From: Spirometra erinaceieuropaei
Lineage: Eukaryota > Platyhelminthes > Cestoda > Diphyllobothriidea > Diphyllobothriidae
Direction: 5' to 3'
Length of the DNA: 64,000 nucleotides
Assembly: GCA_902702965.1 (NCBI GenBank)
Contig: CACRXP010000014.1
Coordinates: forward strand, 2,727,504-2,791,503
The position numbers and the translations under genes are program-made. The notes below the pieces were generated by a model. The model saw only the letters and a program-made list of their open reading frames with translations, was not told the DNA's origin and ran no database searches. The stretch's first letter is position 1, and every line of letters begins with the position of its first letter. Of the stretch, positions 47,300 through 59,377 are shown piece by piece.

Positions 47300-47690
47300 C
47301 AACACCCCAAACCTAATCGTAACCTTAAAATTAAGTCTAATCTTTAATTATAAACCTAACGCTAAACCCAAACTTAACACGAACCCAAACCTTAAACCTA
47401 CCACAAATCATAGCCCTAACTCCAAGCCGAACCTTAACCCTGGCCCAAATCCCAAATCTAACCGTAACCCAAACCTTAACCCCAAACTTAACTGTAGCCC
47501 TACCCTAATCCTAACACTAACTTTAACTCCAACATTAACAGTAAACGTGAAATCGAACCGCAATCCAAACCCCAACTCTAACCGGAGCCCGTAAACCTAA
47601 AATAAACCCTATCTCTAAACTCAATCTTCAGTCTGGCATTAACCCAAACCCCTAGAGCAACCCTATCTCTAAACCGAAACATCAAAATCC
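47300..47690 (+). repeat. Degenerate telomere-like (CCCTAA/AACCxTAA) array
   Basis: About 390 bp of imperfect 6- to 7-base units such as AACCCAAACCTTAACC, AACCGTAACCC and CCCTAACTCC on the plus strand. No uniform unit survives, and the order of variants looks random. It creates a spurious 124-codon frame (47220-47594) rich in Asn, Pro, Lys and Leu. It may be an eroded interstitial telomere block or an expanded minisatellite of the kind inside repeat F. Confidence 0.75.
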
Positions 47691-48009
47691 GTTTTAATTT
47701 TGGTCACTTTCCCACTTAAGATTTTAGCATTCTCCTTCGGCTTAACCTCCTTTCAATGCCCATATTGCGCTTTCGCTTGGGACCAAGACTGCGTAAACGA
47801 TCCCTACCAAAAAAATATGAAAGACCTCTAGCTAGTACGTACCCGTTTCTACCTTTACTGTGAGCACAGTGTGGGAAGGACTGAAGGCGAATCATGGAAG
47901 TAGCGTAAATTTATCTGTCCCACTGCGCGACAAATACAGACAATACCGATTTGCCCCGAAAATCTTAGTCCCGAAAAGTAGATGGAAAAATGCGGATGCA
48001 ATGGCGGGA

Positions 48010-48066
48010 AGGTCTTTATTCACTTGACTTTTGAGATTAATGTTTGAACCCGTAATCAGCAGCAAC
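48010..48066 (-). repeat. Eroded hairpin-type terminal fragment (HP6)
   Basis: On the minus strand: CTGATTACGGGTTCAAACAT, TAATCTCAAAAGTCAAGTGA and ATAAAGACC. The framework of the other copies (CTGATGATGGGTTC, arm, GAAACGTCAGGCTAATAAA) is visible, but both core strings are mutated. Confidence 0.45.
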
Positions 48067-48429
48067 AAGGAGTTGCAGTGTTTATGCTATGAGGTCATTT
48101 TGTTACATGTCCCCTCCATATCCAATGATGAAAGTTCGCCTGAGCGGGATAGTTGGCCACGCTGGGGTGCGGAAGCGAACACTGTTTCCAATTCCAGTGC
48201 CCATGGAGCCACGTAACCTAGTAATTGTCACGTCAGAATCCAGCGTGAATGATAGAATTACGGTGACTTACGCCTCGATTTCCGGTTATCAAGTAACTAC
48301 CTAACCAATGGCATCCATCTTCGTTGAAGGACTAAGCTGTTATCTTTGCTAAGTATGCTGTAAAATAGCGGCCGAATCTCATTAATAGCGCCGTCCCTTT
48401 TGAATTGGTTACCCATAGCTGATGCTGTC

Positions 48430-48500
48430 TCTGATAATGGGTTTGATTATGGATCCGAAACGTCAGGCGAATAAATTTCTTGTTCCAGCAACCGTTCTAC
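48430..48500 (+). repeat. Penelope-type terminal fragment with hairpin (HP7)
   Basis: CTGATAAT, arm GGGTTT, loop GATTAT, arm GGATCC, GAAACGTCAGGCGAATAAAT, then TTCTTGTTCCAGCAACC. The arms pair at all six positions with wobbles, and spacing equals the other copies. It lies about 370 bp from HP6 in opposite orientation, so the two may bound one eroded element. Confidence 0.55.
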
Positions 48501-50339
48501 ATCTTCGAAACCGCCCTGTCTTGTTGTATTGAGCAGACAACCCACGCGCGCGGTCGATCGGTGACTAGCAGTCACAGCGTATTCCTGGATGCCGACTGTT
48601 TATAAGTCTGGAATGGCTTGCAGGCCTTTCTGCCTTTCTCGGCCAGAACTCAGCAGTCGTTTCGTCTCCTCCTCTCCCACTTCTATGAGTTCGACCAAAA
48701 CGTGGATGAGTGCTTTCAACTTTTCACCACCTCAGAAGGCAACCCACATTGTCCGCAGGCAGAATTCTGCAGTCCGTTCTGCTATGAACGGAAGTATTAA
48801 GCGGCGATTTCTCCCCTCAAGCAGTAAACCCCGCAGCTTTTAATGACTAGTCGTATTATGTGAATGCGCACGGTGGGAATTACTACAGTGTTGGTTACCC
48901 TGGAATACTGTATGAAGTAAGGCAAAACTTGTCTGCGATTTCTTTCCGGCTCTCCTCGAGCTATCAATTAATTAGAAGGAAAATTAGCACTAACTATTGC
49001 TTTTTGTGATAAAATCATAAACGAAATTCCAAAACAACCATCCTTCGGTGAGCTCCTTTGTTGTATGCAGCATGAAAAATTGGTAGTTACTGTAGAAAGA
49101 GGGCAAGTCTTAGAATTTTAATTATTGGTTGTTCATAATCTGTTTTTATCAAATGTCCAAGGCCGCCAATTTTTGAGACTTTTATATGCTGGCCTGTGAT
49201 GAATTCAGTCTACCTCCTATCAGAAATATCATGAAACTCAGTATGTAAAACATAGTAAAGGCTTTCAGTATGCACCCTTTTCCGGCTGCATTTTAGACTC
49301 TTCAGCCCGTGGTTTATTCTCTGACCACAAGCAAACACCTTTTAGCTTACGAGGGCTCTGTTAAGCGAAGTTTATTGCAAAAAATGGAGTCAAACGGCGT
49401 GGCAAAAGTCAAATCACTCGGTTGCCGAGGAAACCGAAAACAGTTAATGAACAGAAGCAAGTGTAAAGTTCGTTTTTCTCCAGAATATATCATAACGAGC
49501 CGTCATGCTTGGTAAATTTCCTTCGTAATTTCTGACCCCGACTGATTTTGAACCGTAATAGGGTGCTAAAGTCGGTTTGACAGGCACAGGGATTTGCTAT
49601 TTCCTGCGAGGGAGTTGCAGTCTTGCTGGATTTTCCGCCTTATCCGAGAAGGGAAAGCCGAAATTCTGAAAAAATATCTTTCGAAAAAAAGGTCGCTTGG
49701 GACCATTTACGCACCTTTTTACACTGTTTTGCCTGAATTAGACGATCTGTGCATGTCACAATATGACTCTCGTTCTCCAAAGAAAGCGCATAAAATGGAA
49801 CTGTCCCCAACCCTCGTTTGGTAGCTTTCATTTGTGAAGGCTTTTTCATTTTCGTTTTAACGTTCTAAGCACATGAAAAGTACGGCCAACAAGAATGGAG
49901 ACAGCAAGGACCATTTCTGATTGGTTAGACACGAACAGTTGGTGACACCTCAGCACCGTATGCTAACGCACTCGGGGTTTGAGTCGTCAGCGTAGACTGT
50001 AGACCATCATTTCAAAGGAAAAACAAAATAGCCCGTATCCTGTCCTGCTAACCGAACAGATCGGTGCGGGCAAGATCTATGCGAATTAATCTTTCATAAA
50101 ACCTTCACAGAAAAAGGTTAGCGAATTAGTACGGTAGGAGTGGGATGAAACTTTAATTTTTACGTCTATCGGCTTACACTTGGCGTAAGCATTCAAAGTT
50201 TTAGAACTTCTTCCATTTCAGAGAAAGCTAGTATCACGAACTATTTATCTGAATTCAGGAGAGCACATCCAAAAATTTCATGTAAGATAAATTGGCGGAA
50301 GGTCAGTGAGTCCTTTACCAACAGCTCACCCGTTAATTC
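48501..50339. other. Unannotated sequence
   Basis: No gene recognised. Open frames of 60-84 codons only. A GGTTAGACACGAACAGTTGG to CTCGGGGTTTGAGTCGTC stretch (49924-49988) faintly recalls a tRNA-like SINE head but is too weak to call. Confidence 0.4.
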
Positions 50340-50600
50340 CGACGATGTCCATCGTGTACCCGCAGCAAGGTCGACACCAAGTATTGTGACTTGCGCGTAA
50401 AATAGCTTGTAATCATGGTGGACTTTCGGAGCATCTATGGCATCCCCCCCTCCTTACCCACCTGCGTCCGGTGTTATAATAAAGTCAAAGAGACCGGAGG
50501 AGAGGGAGATGGCGCAGGTGGCTAGCGAGGCATAAGTTCGCCCCCAGGTGTGTCGCCACACCTCCGTGTGTTATGGGTGCGCATCCTATATGACGCCTGA
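50340..50600 (-). repeat. Dispersed GC-rich repeat H, copy 4
   Basis: Minus strand shows the family blocks in order: CACCTGCGCCATCTCCCTCT, CCTCCGGTCTCTTTGACT, TATAACACCGGACGCAGG, AAGGAGGGGGGGATGCC, ATAGATGCTCCGAAAGTCCA, ACGCGCAAGTCAC and GATGGACATCGTCGG. A poly-C/G run (50447-50453) lies in it. The 128-codon minus frame 50485-50871 partly overlaps the repeat and is not a gene. Confidence 0.7.
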
Positions 50601-53600
50601 CGTGTCCTGATTCGGCTCCGTGTTGATCGATCGCATTTACCTCTGAACCTTTTCTACGGTGCTTTTGTGGGTCACAACTACCGAGAAAAAAGTATAATAT
50701 CATCTTGCCTAAGAAGGACACCTGTGGGACTTGATAAAGGGGGTAGCTGGGTTTTAATGATGTGCATAGTTGTGCAAGAGGATGCTGAAGCTGAAAAATG
50801 GCAGACGATCCAACTACTCCGATTCTGAAAAGATGTGAAATCAGGTATCTGGAAACCAAAAAATGGACCAATCAAATAAGCCTTCCGGATATATATTTTT
50901 AAATTACAATCAGTTACTGCGTTCTACAAAGCCTCCCTGCCTAATTAAAAATCTCATATGGCGGTCAGCCTTGTTTCTGTTTGCATTTGCTAGACGTTGC
51001 TCATCACTTTTACTTTGATCTTACACAAGCAAATCCAATTTTTCCAGTCTTGCACGATTTCCGACACATTCGCTGTTCTGCCCAAACTTTTAGGGGCAAG
51101 ATTTTTAGTATGCCTGGAAAGTTAGATAGAGAAACTGAGAACCAACTTGTCACTATGGTAATCGGCCGATGTTTTCTCCACTACTTCTTGCGAATGGTTC
51201 CCTTATTGCCATTGGGAACTCTATTTGGAGTATTTTTGCTTTAAAATGTTCATGCCTGCAAAATAACTGTCCTCTTTTCACTCCCTAGGACTTTTTTCGA
51301 CGAAGTTATCTCTGGGTGTTTATCAGCATTATTTCAAACCGACAGACAGAGAAACTGGCGAACAAGGCCTCAGACTACCAACTGCCTTTATTCTGTTCTA
51401 AAGCGGTACCTGAACGAAACGCTTAACAGCGGCGACCGCACAGCCAGCTAAACCGTTCATGTCACGCATGCAGCAAAGTGTAAGTTGTTTCACTGCTTTG
51501 TACGCTTGAAAATACTAGTGCATATGACCGCACGTTTGATATGCTCGCTCCGAAATGACGCTGGTTCAGACTAGACTGCAAATATCTTTCTAGCCTTGCG
51601 GGCAGAGCCCTGTAGAGTTAATTTCGAAAACTATTAAGAGACACACATACATGACAGACTGACTGTCGCAGACGATGACGACCACCGCTGCTCGGCTATG
51701 GAAGCATCATCGGTGACCTAAGCGTGAATTTATTTACCGTGAAGCATACTCGATGCATTTAACTCACTCTCTCCTCCCGCACGCGTCTTGCTTTGGTGGT
51801 AGGCCAAACTCAAAGCGGTTGGAGGTGCGCGTAATTGTGTTTGTTGACGAATTCAAATACCTCATCTGTCCTGCCACATGCGGCCGGATTCTTATCTTCA
51901 CGTATGCGAGGTTCGTTTTGAGGGTCATTTAGCATGCATTACGAGGTAGTCATTGCAGCTTGATCCCTAGTGCTAAGAAGGACCGAAGTACGGCGTCATT
52001 GGACAACCTTCTAAGCTCTGACATTCAACATGTCCTACTGGATTCAAGTAGGACAGATTCATTACCTTGGGCCAAGTGTGGTTTTTCTGTGGTCTTGAAG
52101 TCCCCATCGCATAGACCTCCCACGAACTAATCGAATCTTTTAGCCTATCAACCAATTGATGATGGAATTGGGGTGCGATTTTTGACACGGCGTGACCGTG
52201 TACGTCTGAGGCGTATCATAGGCACATATACGGCTGCATTAATGTGCTCACGCGGACTCAGCGCAGCCTGATAAACGCGCCCCGTGAGCCTAACGAACGC
52301 CTTTCATGGTGCAATGCGTCCTCTGCGGTCCGGCACAATTACAGCGTAATCCGTACGCAGAACACATAAAAATTTCCATAGCATAGTTTAAGTCGCCCTG
52401 TCTAATGGTGTGTAAACTTTCACCCAAATTTTTTACCAAATGGAAGCTTGTTCGTTTTTCTACACTAACAAAATAGTGTTTTTAAGGCTTTGACCATGCA
52501 GTCCTGGTACTTGAATGTTAATTGGCCTGGTAATCCCAAGAAATATTTCTCGTCTCCCTGTTGTTTTGTCCACTCCCCTCTGACAACTTCGGGTTATTTT
52601 TCTCGTCTTTTTTCAGCAGCACTTTTATGGGGTTCTGTCGCCGTTGCACGATAAACCCCGATGTCATGAGCATAAGAACCATTTGGATCTTGGGTCCCTT
52701 GCCTCGGTTTACTGGTGCGCCAATTAATCAGCGAGTACAATAGGAGACAATCTCTAAAAACACTTGGAATATTTAACTGCTCGGGGCACACTTCAGTCCA
52801 AATCATCTCCTACCCCTATCCCACCCCCCTCCCCAGAAAGGTTTCCATCTCACTCCTCTGTCTAGATCCTCGCAATCGTAGTTTAATGCACTAAGTCACA
52901 TTACCATGGCAACTATCTGCCCTCACTTGTCCTGCTATCGCTCTGTCGCACAGCATGCATTGGTTATTGTCGTATGACACCGGAAAGTAATGGTGACTGG
53001 AAGAAAAAAAGGAAGTCATAATTATCATCTGTACATCATTAGTAACTGCAAGTCACAGGTCTAGATGAGTGTGGTGCTTCGGTGAGAAAATGGCCTAATA
53101 CCCTGAGGTTGGCGACACAAATGCTGGGAAATTTTCGTGGCTAGAAACTGATATAGAGTATGGCGGGGACAATGAGCATTTTGCAATTTTTATTTTTTAT
53201 CTTTGCTTCCAATCTGGTCCATTTACACTGTGGCGACTTCTGTTGGGAATATATTCTACTGACTGAAAAAATTATTTGACGCCAACACTAGACATATTTC
53301 ACACGTTGGGGGATACCCAAACGTCCTGCTGGATTTCCACGAGTCTCCGTTTTTTGCAAATATTAAAGAAGGAGGCTTTGTGTAAAAGCCTTGCGCTTAG
53401 AAACGTCCGTTCATCTCACTTCCCATCCGCAGGTCCCACGCCCAAAGGTCTGGGGAGTTTTTCTCGCGGCAAATAAGCCCAGACTACGGACAACTTAGGT
53501 AAAAAAGGATATGTCTGCCGGAACATTTGATCAGTTTCTTATTTCCCGTTATGCATCGTACTTTTACATTTCTACAAGTCAAACAGTCATTCTGCGTGTG

Positions 53601-54514
53601 GTGACGACACTTAATTTCAACTGTAGTTTTTCCCACGTAAGCTTGGGTATCCTATGCGCTTGAGAAGATCATATCTACTTCACCAAAATAGGTACAACTA
53701 TACAACTCGGAAGTCGCTTCAGCGAAGTCTCGTTTACCAGCGCAATCGGCCTTTTGTTATATCGTTTTCTAGGATTAAGTAAATTTCATTTCCTAATTAC
53801 TCTCTTTCTACTTTTTTAGGTGCCAATGACCAGTTTGGTCACCTCGTTACGTCATTGTCGACCTGACTTCATTTCTGAATTCTTTGTTTTCGTCTCAAGC
53901 TTTATGATTTGTCCCAGGCGAAGTACATGTGCAAGTACTCTTCATTTTGGGAAATATATAGGCATTATTAGTTTTGGTGCCTGAATTAGGCGACATGCTC
54001 TGGACGGCAGAGTTGTATCGCGTCAGTCACTGAGCCGCATCACATACCCTGTCGGTCTGACGCAGACAAATGTCACTGCCACGTGGGTAAAGGTAAAAAA
54101 TCAGTGAGACTTCGTATTTCGAACTTTCTTTTACAAATAACTTCATTTTCCCTATAGACAGCAAGTAAAAGCGCTTTTAAATCATCACATCTTGCCGGTA
54201 TTCGCTTACTAGAAGTTTGCCAGCCGATGCGGTAACTCGATCCTCCTCCGAAAAAAAGATCGGACAGCGGTAACTCCCTATTAACTCTCTTAAAAAGGAG
54301 ATTTGATGTTTCTTATGTGTGTATATGTGTTTGCCCATAGAACAAGCAACGTGGTTGATGCGCTGAACCAACTCGGAGGCGGGATTTGGGTCCTGCAGAC
54401 GTTATTGGAAATACGGACAGGTAATAAATGCCAAAATATGGGACGCGAAGGAACGCCCGGTTGCAGCCTCTCGCCACGCCCCACTCTTCTCTTGTCGTAT
54501 GCGAAACCCTGACT
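50601..54514. other. Unannotated sequence (3.9 kb)
   Basis: No gene recognised. 51640-52340 is GC-richer than average. Short open frames have no known motif. Confidence 0.4.
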
Positions 54515-54740
54515 GAGTGTTTGTTATGACCAGGGGACGTGATAGTACGCCTAGGTGCGATTTTACGCTGTGTCCCCTACCTGCGTCCTCTCGCACCTCC
54601 GATCTTTTCGGCTCTGTCTCGACACCAGATTCAGATATGGAAGGAGGAGAGAGTGCGGTGAATGCTACGCAAGTCCACTAGCACTATAAATTAACTAGCG
54701 TGCAAGTTAGTGACCGTAAAAATCGACGGTCGGACTGTCT
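54515..54740 (+). repeat. Dispersed GC-rich repeat H, copy 5
   Basis: The left boundary block GTTTGTTATGACCAGGGGAC, then GTACGCCTAGGTGCG, is shared with copy 6 on the opposite strand and marks one end of the family. It continues with CCTGCGTCCTCTCGCACCTC, CTCTGTCTCGACACCAG, GGAGGAGAGAGTGCGGTGAA, TGCTACGCAAGTCCACTAGC and CGTGCAAG. A MITE starts 40 bp to the right. Confidence 0.75.
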
Positions 54741-55136
54741 TGTGTCTATGCGTCTCGCATCAGAGGGTGACTTTATACCGTACACTAGGTGAACTAACTC
54801 ATGAAATGTCAACTGAAATTTCGAAATGCGTTCTCGTTTCCAAAAGACTAATTAAGTGGGGTTGTTAACCTAATCATCATGCAGCATAATGCTAAAATGA
54901 TCCAGTTACCACGGGCTGTCCGCTTTCGAATGAACTTATTTCAGACTGCATGCAAACATTATGCTCTGCGAAAAATGCCTGCTTTTTAGAGAGAGAGAGA
55001 GAGGACTGCTTTATTTTGAAAATAACTTTCAAAACTTTCAGCAAAAACGGTTCTCCAGCACACAGTGATTTCCATAGAGATTAACAGGTTTTTGGACAGA
55101 CAGGTGGACATGATTATATATGAAGAAAAAAGGACT

Positions 55137-55673
55137 CTAAGGTGCAAGATCGAGTTTTAGTTTTTGTTTTTCAACATCTTTGCAGGTGAGATACCGGGCT
55201 AGAAATGGCAGTATGGAATTCCGATAGGCCGAAGTGTGGCAAGGGATGTGGCGGAAGCATCGACGCGTGGGGCGTAAGGATTTTGCAGCCATTAACTCAT
55301 TATGAAGGGGATGGACGGTGTCATTCAGAATTCGGTCAGCGAATTGCTCCACCGAGTTGAAATGTCGCTGCACGATGATATCAACTAAAAGATGATAGGA
55401 AACACCAGCAGCAGAGGCGAGCATTCGAATGACACGTTTAAAAATAATTAGATCTTTTTTAAGTAAAGCTGGAAAAATAACTGGAGAACAATAAAGAATG
55501 AGTGGAAGAATACAGCCATCTATGAATCGCCAGATTAAGGACTGGGGTGTGTGATATGAACGTAGACGACGAATATAATAAACAAGTTTTTGAATTTTTG
55601 TTAAAAGGGTTTCCATATGAAGAGAGAAAGAGAGATTTGAGGATAAAGTAACACCTAGGTACCGGAAAGANCA
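55137..55673 (-). pseudogene. LINE reverse transcriptase, C-terminal part
   Basis: The frame runs upstream of the first ATG (55616): FRYLGVTLSSNLSFSLHM, then KIQKLVYYIRRLRSY. YLGV-L--NLSF--H is the thumb-region signature of CR1/Jockey/L2-type reverse transcriptases. The rest fits the usual C-terminus: RFIDGCILPLILYCSPVI, FKRVIRMLASAAGVS, HPLHNELM and a TSAYRNSILPFLARYL block ahead of the stop at 55137. The catalytic domain (F/YADD) is absent through 5' truncation. Beyond 55673 a VDCPFELITAESLSDIDM stretch continues in another frame, so there is a frameshift exactly at the ambiguous base 55671; a stop lies just before it. Not functional as it stands. Confidence 0.85.
55671..55671. other. Ambiguous base (N)
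   Basis: A single N in the reverse-transcriptase remnant. The reading frame of the protein-like sequence changes precisely here, so the base count at this point is suspect and the frameshift may be a sequencing or consensus artefact. Confidence 0.9.
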
Positions 55674-56047
55674 TGTCTATGTCGGACAGACTTTCTGCTG
55701 TTATTAATTCGAATGGACAATCAACAAAGTACTAATTTTTTGTATCTGTTTCTGTCCTTAATTATTTTTGACCTTTTATGCGCCCTCCTCCTTTATACGT
55801 CCTCATACGTAGCTTTTATTAACTTAGTTGTAATATAGGCGTTTCTCGAAACTGTGACTTTTGTCGAAAATTATTTATTTTTATCTCAGTAAATAGTATT
55901 TTCTTAACCAAACTTTGCTTTATTTCTTTGGCACATCGTTTATTTTCCGCTATCAGACTTTGGGAGCCGTAGTGTTTACCGATTTTGCGTTAAAGGCGTT
56001 AACCTGTGTTAATTCGTGACATTTCATGAGTTAGCACAGGTACTGTA

Positions 56048-58406
56048 TATTGGAAAAGGGATCGAACACCGATAGGCCACCCAATTAAATGAGATGCCCA
56101 AAGAAGTATCATTCATTATCAGGAACATCAGTAAATTCCTTGCCCAGATTTCCGTTAGCGGCTCTGCTGGAAGTAAGATGAAATTCTAGATTGCCGCTTC
56201 AAGTTAAAATACGCTTCCTGGGAATATAAGAAGGGAAAGGATATTTGCGAAACGATAGGTAAGACGTCCTGACACCTAAAAGGCAGGCGCGTTTTCATGA
56301 GCTGAGGCAGGGTAAGTAGCAGACCTTGCATATTCTAAGAAGTGTCGATTCACCAGAGTGCTGTAGATTCTAAGGCACCCCGTGAAGACTGCACTATGAA
56401 TTCGGAAGTTACTATCCTTGCGGCAACTATCTTCCTCGTCCCTCATCAGTCGTTCCTGCTGCCCACGCCTTTTTGTTCAATCCCAGACTCAAAAATCAAG
56501 GTGAGGCAGGCCGAAAAACCTCTTTTGCGTCGCATCTCGGTTCCTTCATTCAGCTTAAATGGGAAGCATTGTAAAGCCTTGTTGTCGGCAGCCGTTTAAA
56601 TTTCTTGTAATGACCGTGGTGTACTCACCCTGGAGAGGCTTTTCATCAACTACATTTATAATCAATGGCCTGCGTAATAACACGACCCCAGAATGATTCC
56701 TCTTCGGATTTCGTGCAAGACAAATGTCAGCTTACCTACACTGATGACCCAAACGCCCGCACGTGAGCCAAGTCGACCCTGAGTGAAAACAAACTTTCTA
56801 CAATCTTGTTATTATGCCCTCAAGCCGTAAACGCTGAGGTGTTCCCCTGAGGGATATCTGCCGGCATTCAGACCTGCGAAAAACTGGTGAATTTCCTGCC
56901 GATTCTGCTGGCATAGTCCGAATGGCTTGTTTTCTTCCGAGAAGCCGCAAATTCTTGAAAAGAACACTTCACCGGACTAGGGCATGACCTTTGTAGTTAT
57001 CGACGTTATCATTCATTTACAGTCTGCACAAACAAGCCAATGAAAACGGATAGTTGTGACAAAAAGGTGCGGCCGAACACGGGGATATGCACGCCCCCCC
57101 CCCCCCGGCATTGCAGGTGACCTTGAGCCAAGCTATAGGGAAGGTTAGGGTTGAGACTTGGGTAACAATCGGTAGATGGCACCCAAAAATATCCGCCTAA
57201 CCAAAGCAGCCTGTCTTACGGGACAGGTTGTAATAGGGGTTTTATGGGTGGTGGCTGATCGGGATGTGCGATACTAGCCGACGGAAGCCTTATTTGAACA
57301 GATGAATGATCGAATTTGGCCCGCTTTCCGTTCCGTTATTATAAAATGGGTCGCCAAAGGCAGTGTACCGGTAACGGACGAGTAGAAGGCGTATAATCGT
57401 CTTCCCTCGGAAGGTTATCTACATTTCTCTGTTAACCACTCAAAGAACTTCAAGGACCCTACCACCCGACGACACACCAATGCCATTGAGGTATACCGGA
57501 GTAGACTGAAAAGGAAACTCCACGAGGGAGACCCTGTATATGGTCGAGCTGTGTGAGCTCACACAGACGAAGTAGTGTTTCGCCTTTGGTTTGGCCTCAA
57601 TGCCATGTCTTTGACAGATGCCTAAGAACTGTTCCTGTCCCATTTTCTGCAGACTTATCCTATTTAAAAGTGATTTTGTTTTGTAATAAACTGTCATAAT
57701 GCGAATGTATGCCGTATATTCAGGTATACTTGTGTAACGATGAGGAAGGTTGGGTAACTGCGAACATCGTCCATGTATCCTCCTGCGATGTTCGTTCGGC
57801 CAGCCCATGTTAGACCGTCGGGGAAAATCCAAGTGGTGCGTGAAAGTAGGCCTGCAACCCCTGATATAGACTAAAGGCGTTTGAGTCCACTTTTAAAGGT
57901 ATTATTTCTAGGTAACGGATTTTTTTGCGTGCCATTTGCCGATTGTTACCGAGACTTAGGACATATACGTGGATACGTCCCGGAATTCAGCGCAGAGCCA
58001 TCTGAAGTACGCGGAAGTCGTTATTCCCGTATTCAACCAAAGTTCCCATCACTTCCTCTGAAGATTTGGTCATATCACGATAACAATCTTGCCTCGGAGC
58101 TGGAAAATTCTGGGCAGAAAGCCCACATATCGAAATAGCTTTTGGAGCAGACCGATGCGGTACCTGACCTTCTGTGAAACAATGTATTACGCTTGATGAT
58201 TTGCTCCATTTTTGCAGCACCCTTCTGTATATGAGCAAACCACACTACTATCCACCCGTATCAAGCCAGTCCAAAACGATTTCCCTGTCACCACGTCTTT
58301 TCTGCGCAGCAGCAGAGACCCCCAGGCGATAGGTTAACCTGAGATTGGACAGATCTTCCACCTTAAAGGGCATAATGCGCGCTCGGGATCTTCGTCGACG
58401 TGGAAG
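56048..58406. other. Unannotated sequence with poly-C tract
   Basis: No gene recognised. A run of about 14 C lies near 57093-57106. 57215-57275 (GTAATAGGGGTTTTATGGGTGG) resembles a small piece of repeat F. The 130-codon frame 57440-57832 minus has no motif I recognise and is of chance length. Confidence 0.45.
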
Positions 58407-59377
58407 TACAGTAGACGTGCTAACTCATGAAATGTCAGTCAAAATTCTGAAAAGCGCCTTCGACTTGAAAAGATTGCTTAAGTAAGGTTGTGGTATTAAC
58501 TGCCATGCAGCGTTATCCAAAGATAGTTCAATCGCCTCAGAATGCCAGCTTTGAACGAACTTCTTTTCGCCGCCTGTAAAAGCAACATCCTACAAAAAAT
58601 GATCACTTAAGTGGTAGGTATTTTTCTCATTGATTTTCGATGTCCTTATAAATTCGAATGTATTTCATGGAAAACATACACACTCATTTGGCGGACAAGT
58701 ACGTCTTCTGCAAGCTTTATACTTGAAGAAGGATATAGCTTGGTTTTAAAATAGTTTCTTATTATAAGATTTTTAAGACCGTGAAATGTCCGTTCATAAA
58801 ACTTCGTGTCTCTGCATTTGTTAATTTTGCCTGCAAACTTTACAGTATGACTCAAATTCACTGCTGAATTAAATGAACTCCATATGATCTCCTCTTTAAA
58901 GCGTATAGAAACGTATGATTTGCGCACACGGAAAAATTACTACTCGTGGTTCGGAAACCCTGAATGCAAATGTAACGGAAGGGCAGGTGGAAAATTATTT
59001 GGAAATTGAAAAAGTTTAAACGTGAATTATACTTTTTTTTAAATATAAGTCTTGAAGAAGACGTAAGTGTCTACCAAACGTTTAGAAGAGTGAAGATTTT
59101 TATGCATGTCTTCTACGAAATAAACTAGAGTTTAGGAGAGCATCGACAATCAATGAGAAAAATACATACGACTCTAGATGTCATTTTTGGAGGATGTGGC
59201 TTTTATAAGCGGCCGAAAAAGAATTTTGTCTAAAGCCGTCATCGTGAGGTAAATGAGGTATTTTGGAATTACGCTTCATGATGATTAATATTACAACCCC
59301 AGTTAAGTAGTCTTTTCAATTCGAAGGCGCATTTTAGAATTTTGGCTAACATTTCATGAGTCGGCAAGTGTACTGTA
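58407..59377 (+). mobile_element. Complete Tc1/mariner-type MITE (M7)
   Basis: A 971-bp element starts TACAGTAGACGTGCTAACTC and ends GAGTCGGCAAGTGTACTGTA, with TA at both edges. The arms are inverse complements for several hundred bases: GAAATGTCAGTCAAAATTCT against AGAATTTTGGCTAACATTTC, and AAAAATGATCACTTAAGTGG against the worn GACTCTAGATGTCATTTTTG. Length agrees with M1 and M5. The centre is diverged from M2 and M5. No transposase frame. Confidence 0.87.

Larger units (their letters stand above)
54994..55735 (-). mobile_element. 5'-truncated non-LTR retrotransposon (CR1/Jockey-like LINE)
   Basis: Contains the reverse-transcriptase C-terminus (55137-55673) followed on the minus strand by about 140 bp of 3' UTR that ends CAAAATAAAGCAGTCC and a (CT)n run (plus-strand GA repeat, 54999-55012). 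AATAAA just before the tail is a polyadenylation-type signal. Loss of the 5' part is typical of LINE insertion. The element lies inside a MITE arm, so it inserted after the MITE. Confidence 0.75.
54781..56047 (+). mobile_element. Tc1/mariner-type MITE invaded by a LINE (M6)
   Basis: The left arm is clear: TACACTAGGTGAACTAACTC, ATGAAATGTCAACTGAAATT, GATCCAGTTACCACGGGCTG, ending in CTCTGCGAAAAATG near 54977. A right terminus, GTGACATTTCATGAGTTAGC then ACAGGTACTGTA, is at 56016-56047. Between them lies a minus-strand LINE 3' fragment (about 54994-55735) and sequence with little MITE similarity. The right arm beyond the last 32 bp is not recognisable, so material has also been deleted or replaced. 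The two ends could belong to different copies. Confidence 0.6.

Noticed and set aside
47220..47594. 124-codon open frame rich in Asn, Pro and Lys
   Set aside because: It is the translation of a degenerate CCCTAA-type array; the composition follows the repeat and there is no domain.
49924..49988. Possible further tRNA-like SINE head
   Set aside because: Only loose A-box and B-box resemblance, and the body sequence of the SINE family is absent.
50485..50871. 128-codon minus-strand open frame
   Set aside because: Half of it lies in dispersed repeat H, other copies of which do not keep the frame.
57440..57832. 130-codon minus-strand open frame
   Set aside because: No recognisable motif, no supporting neighbour, and within chance length for 128 kb of total strand at about 40% GC.
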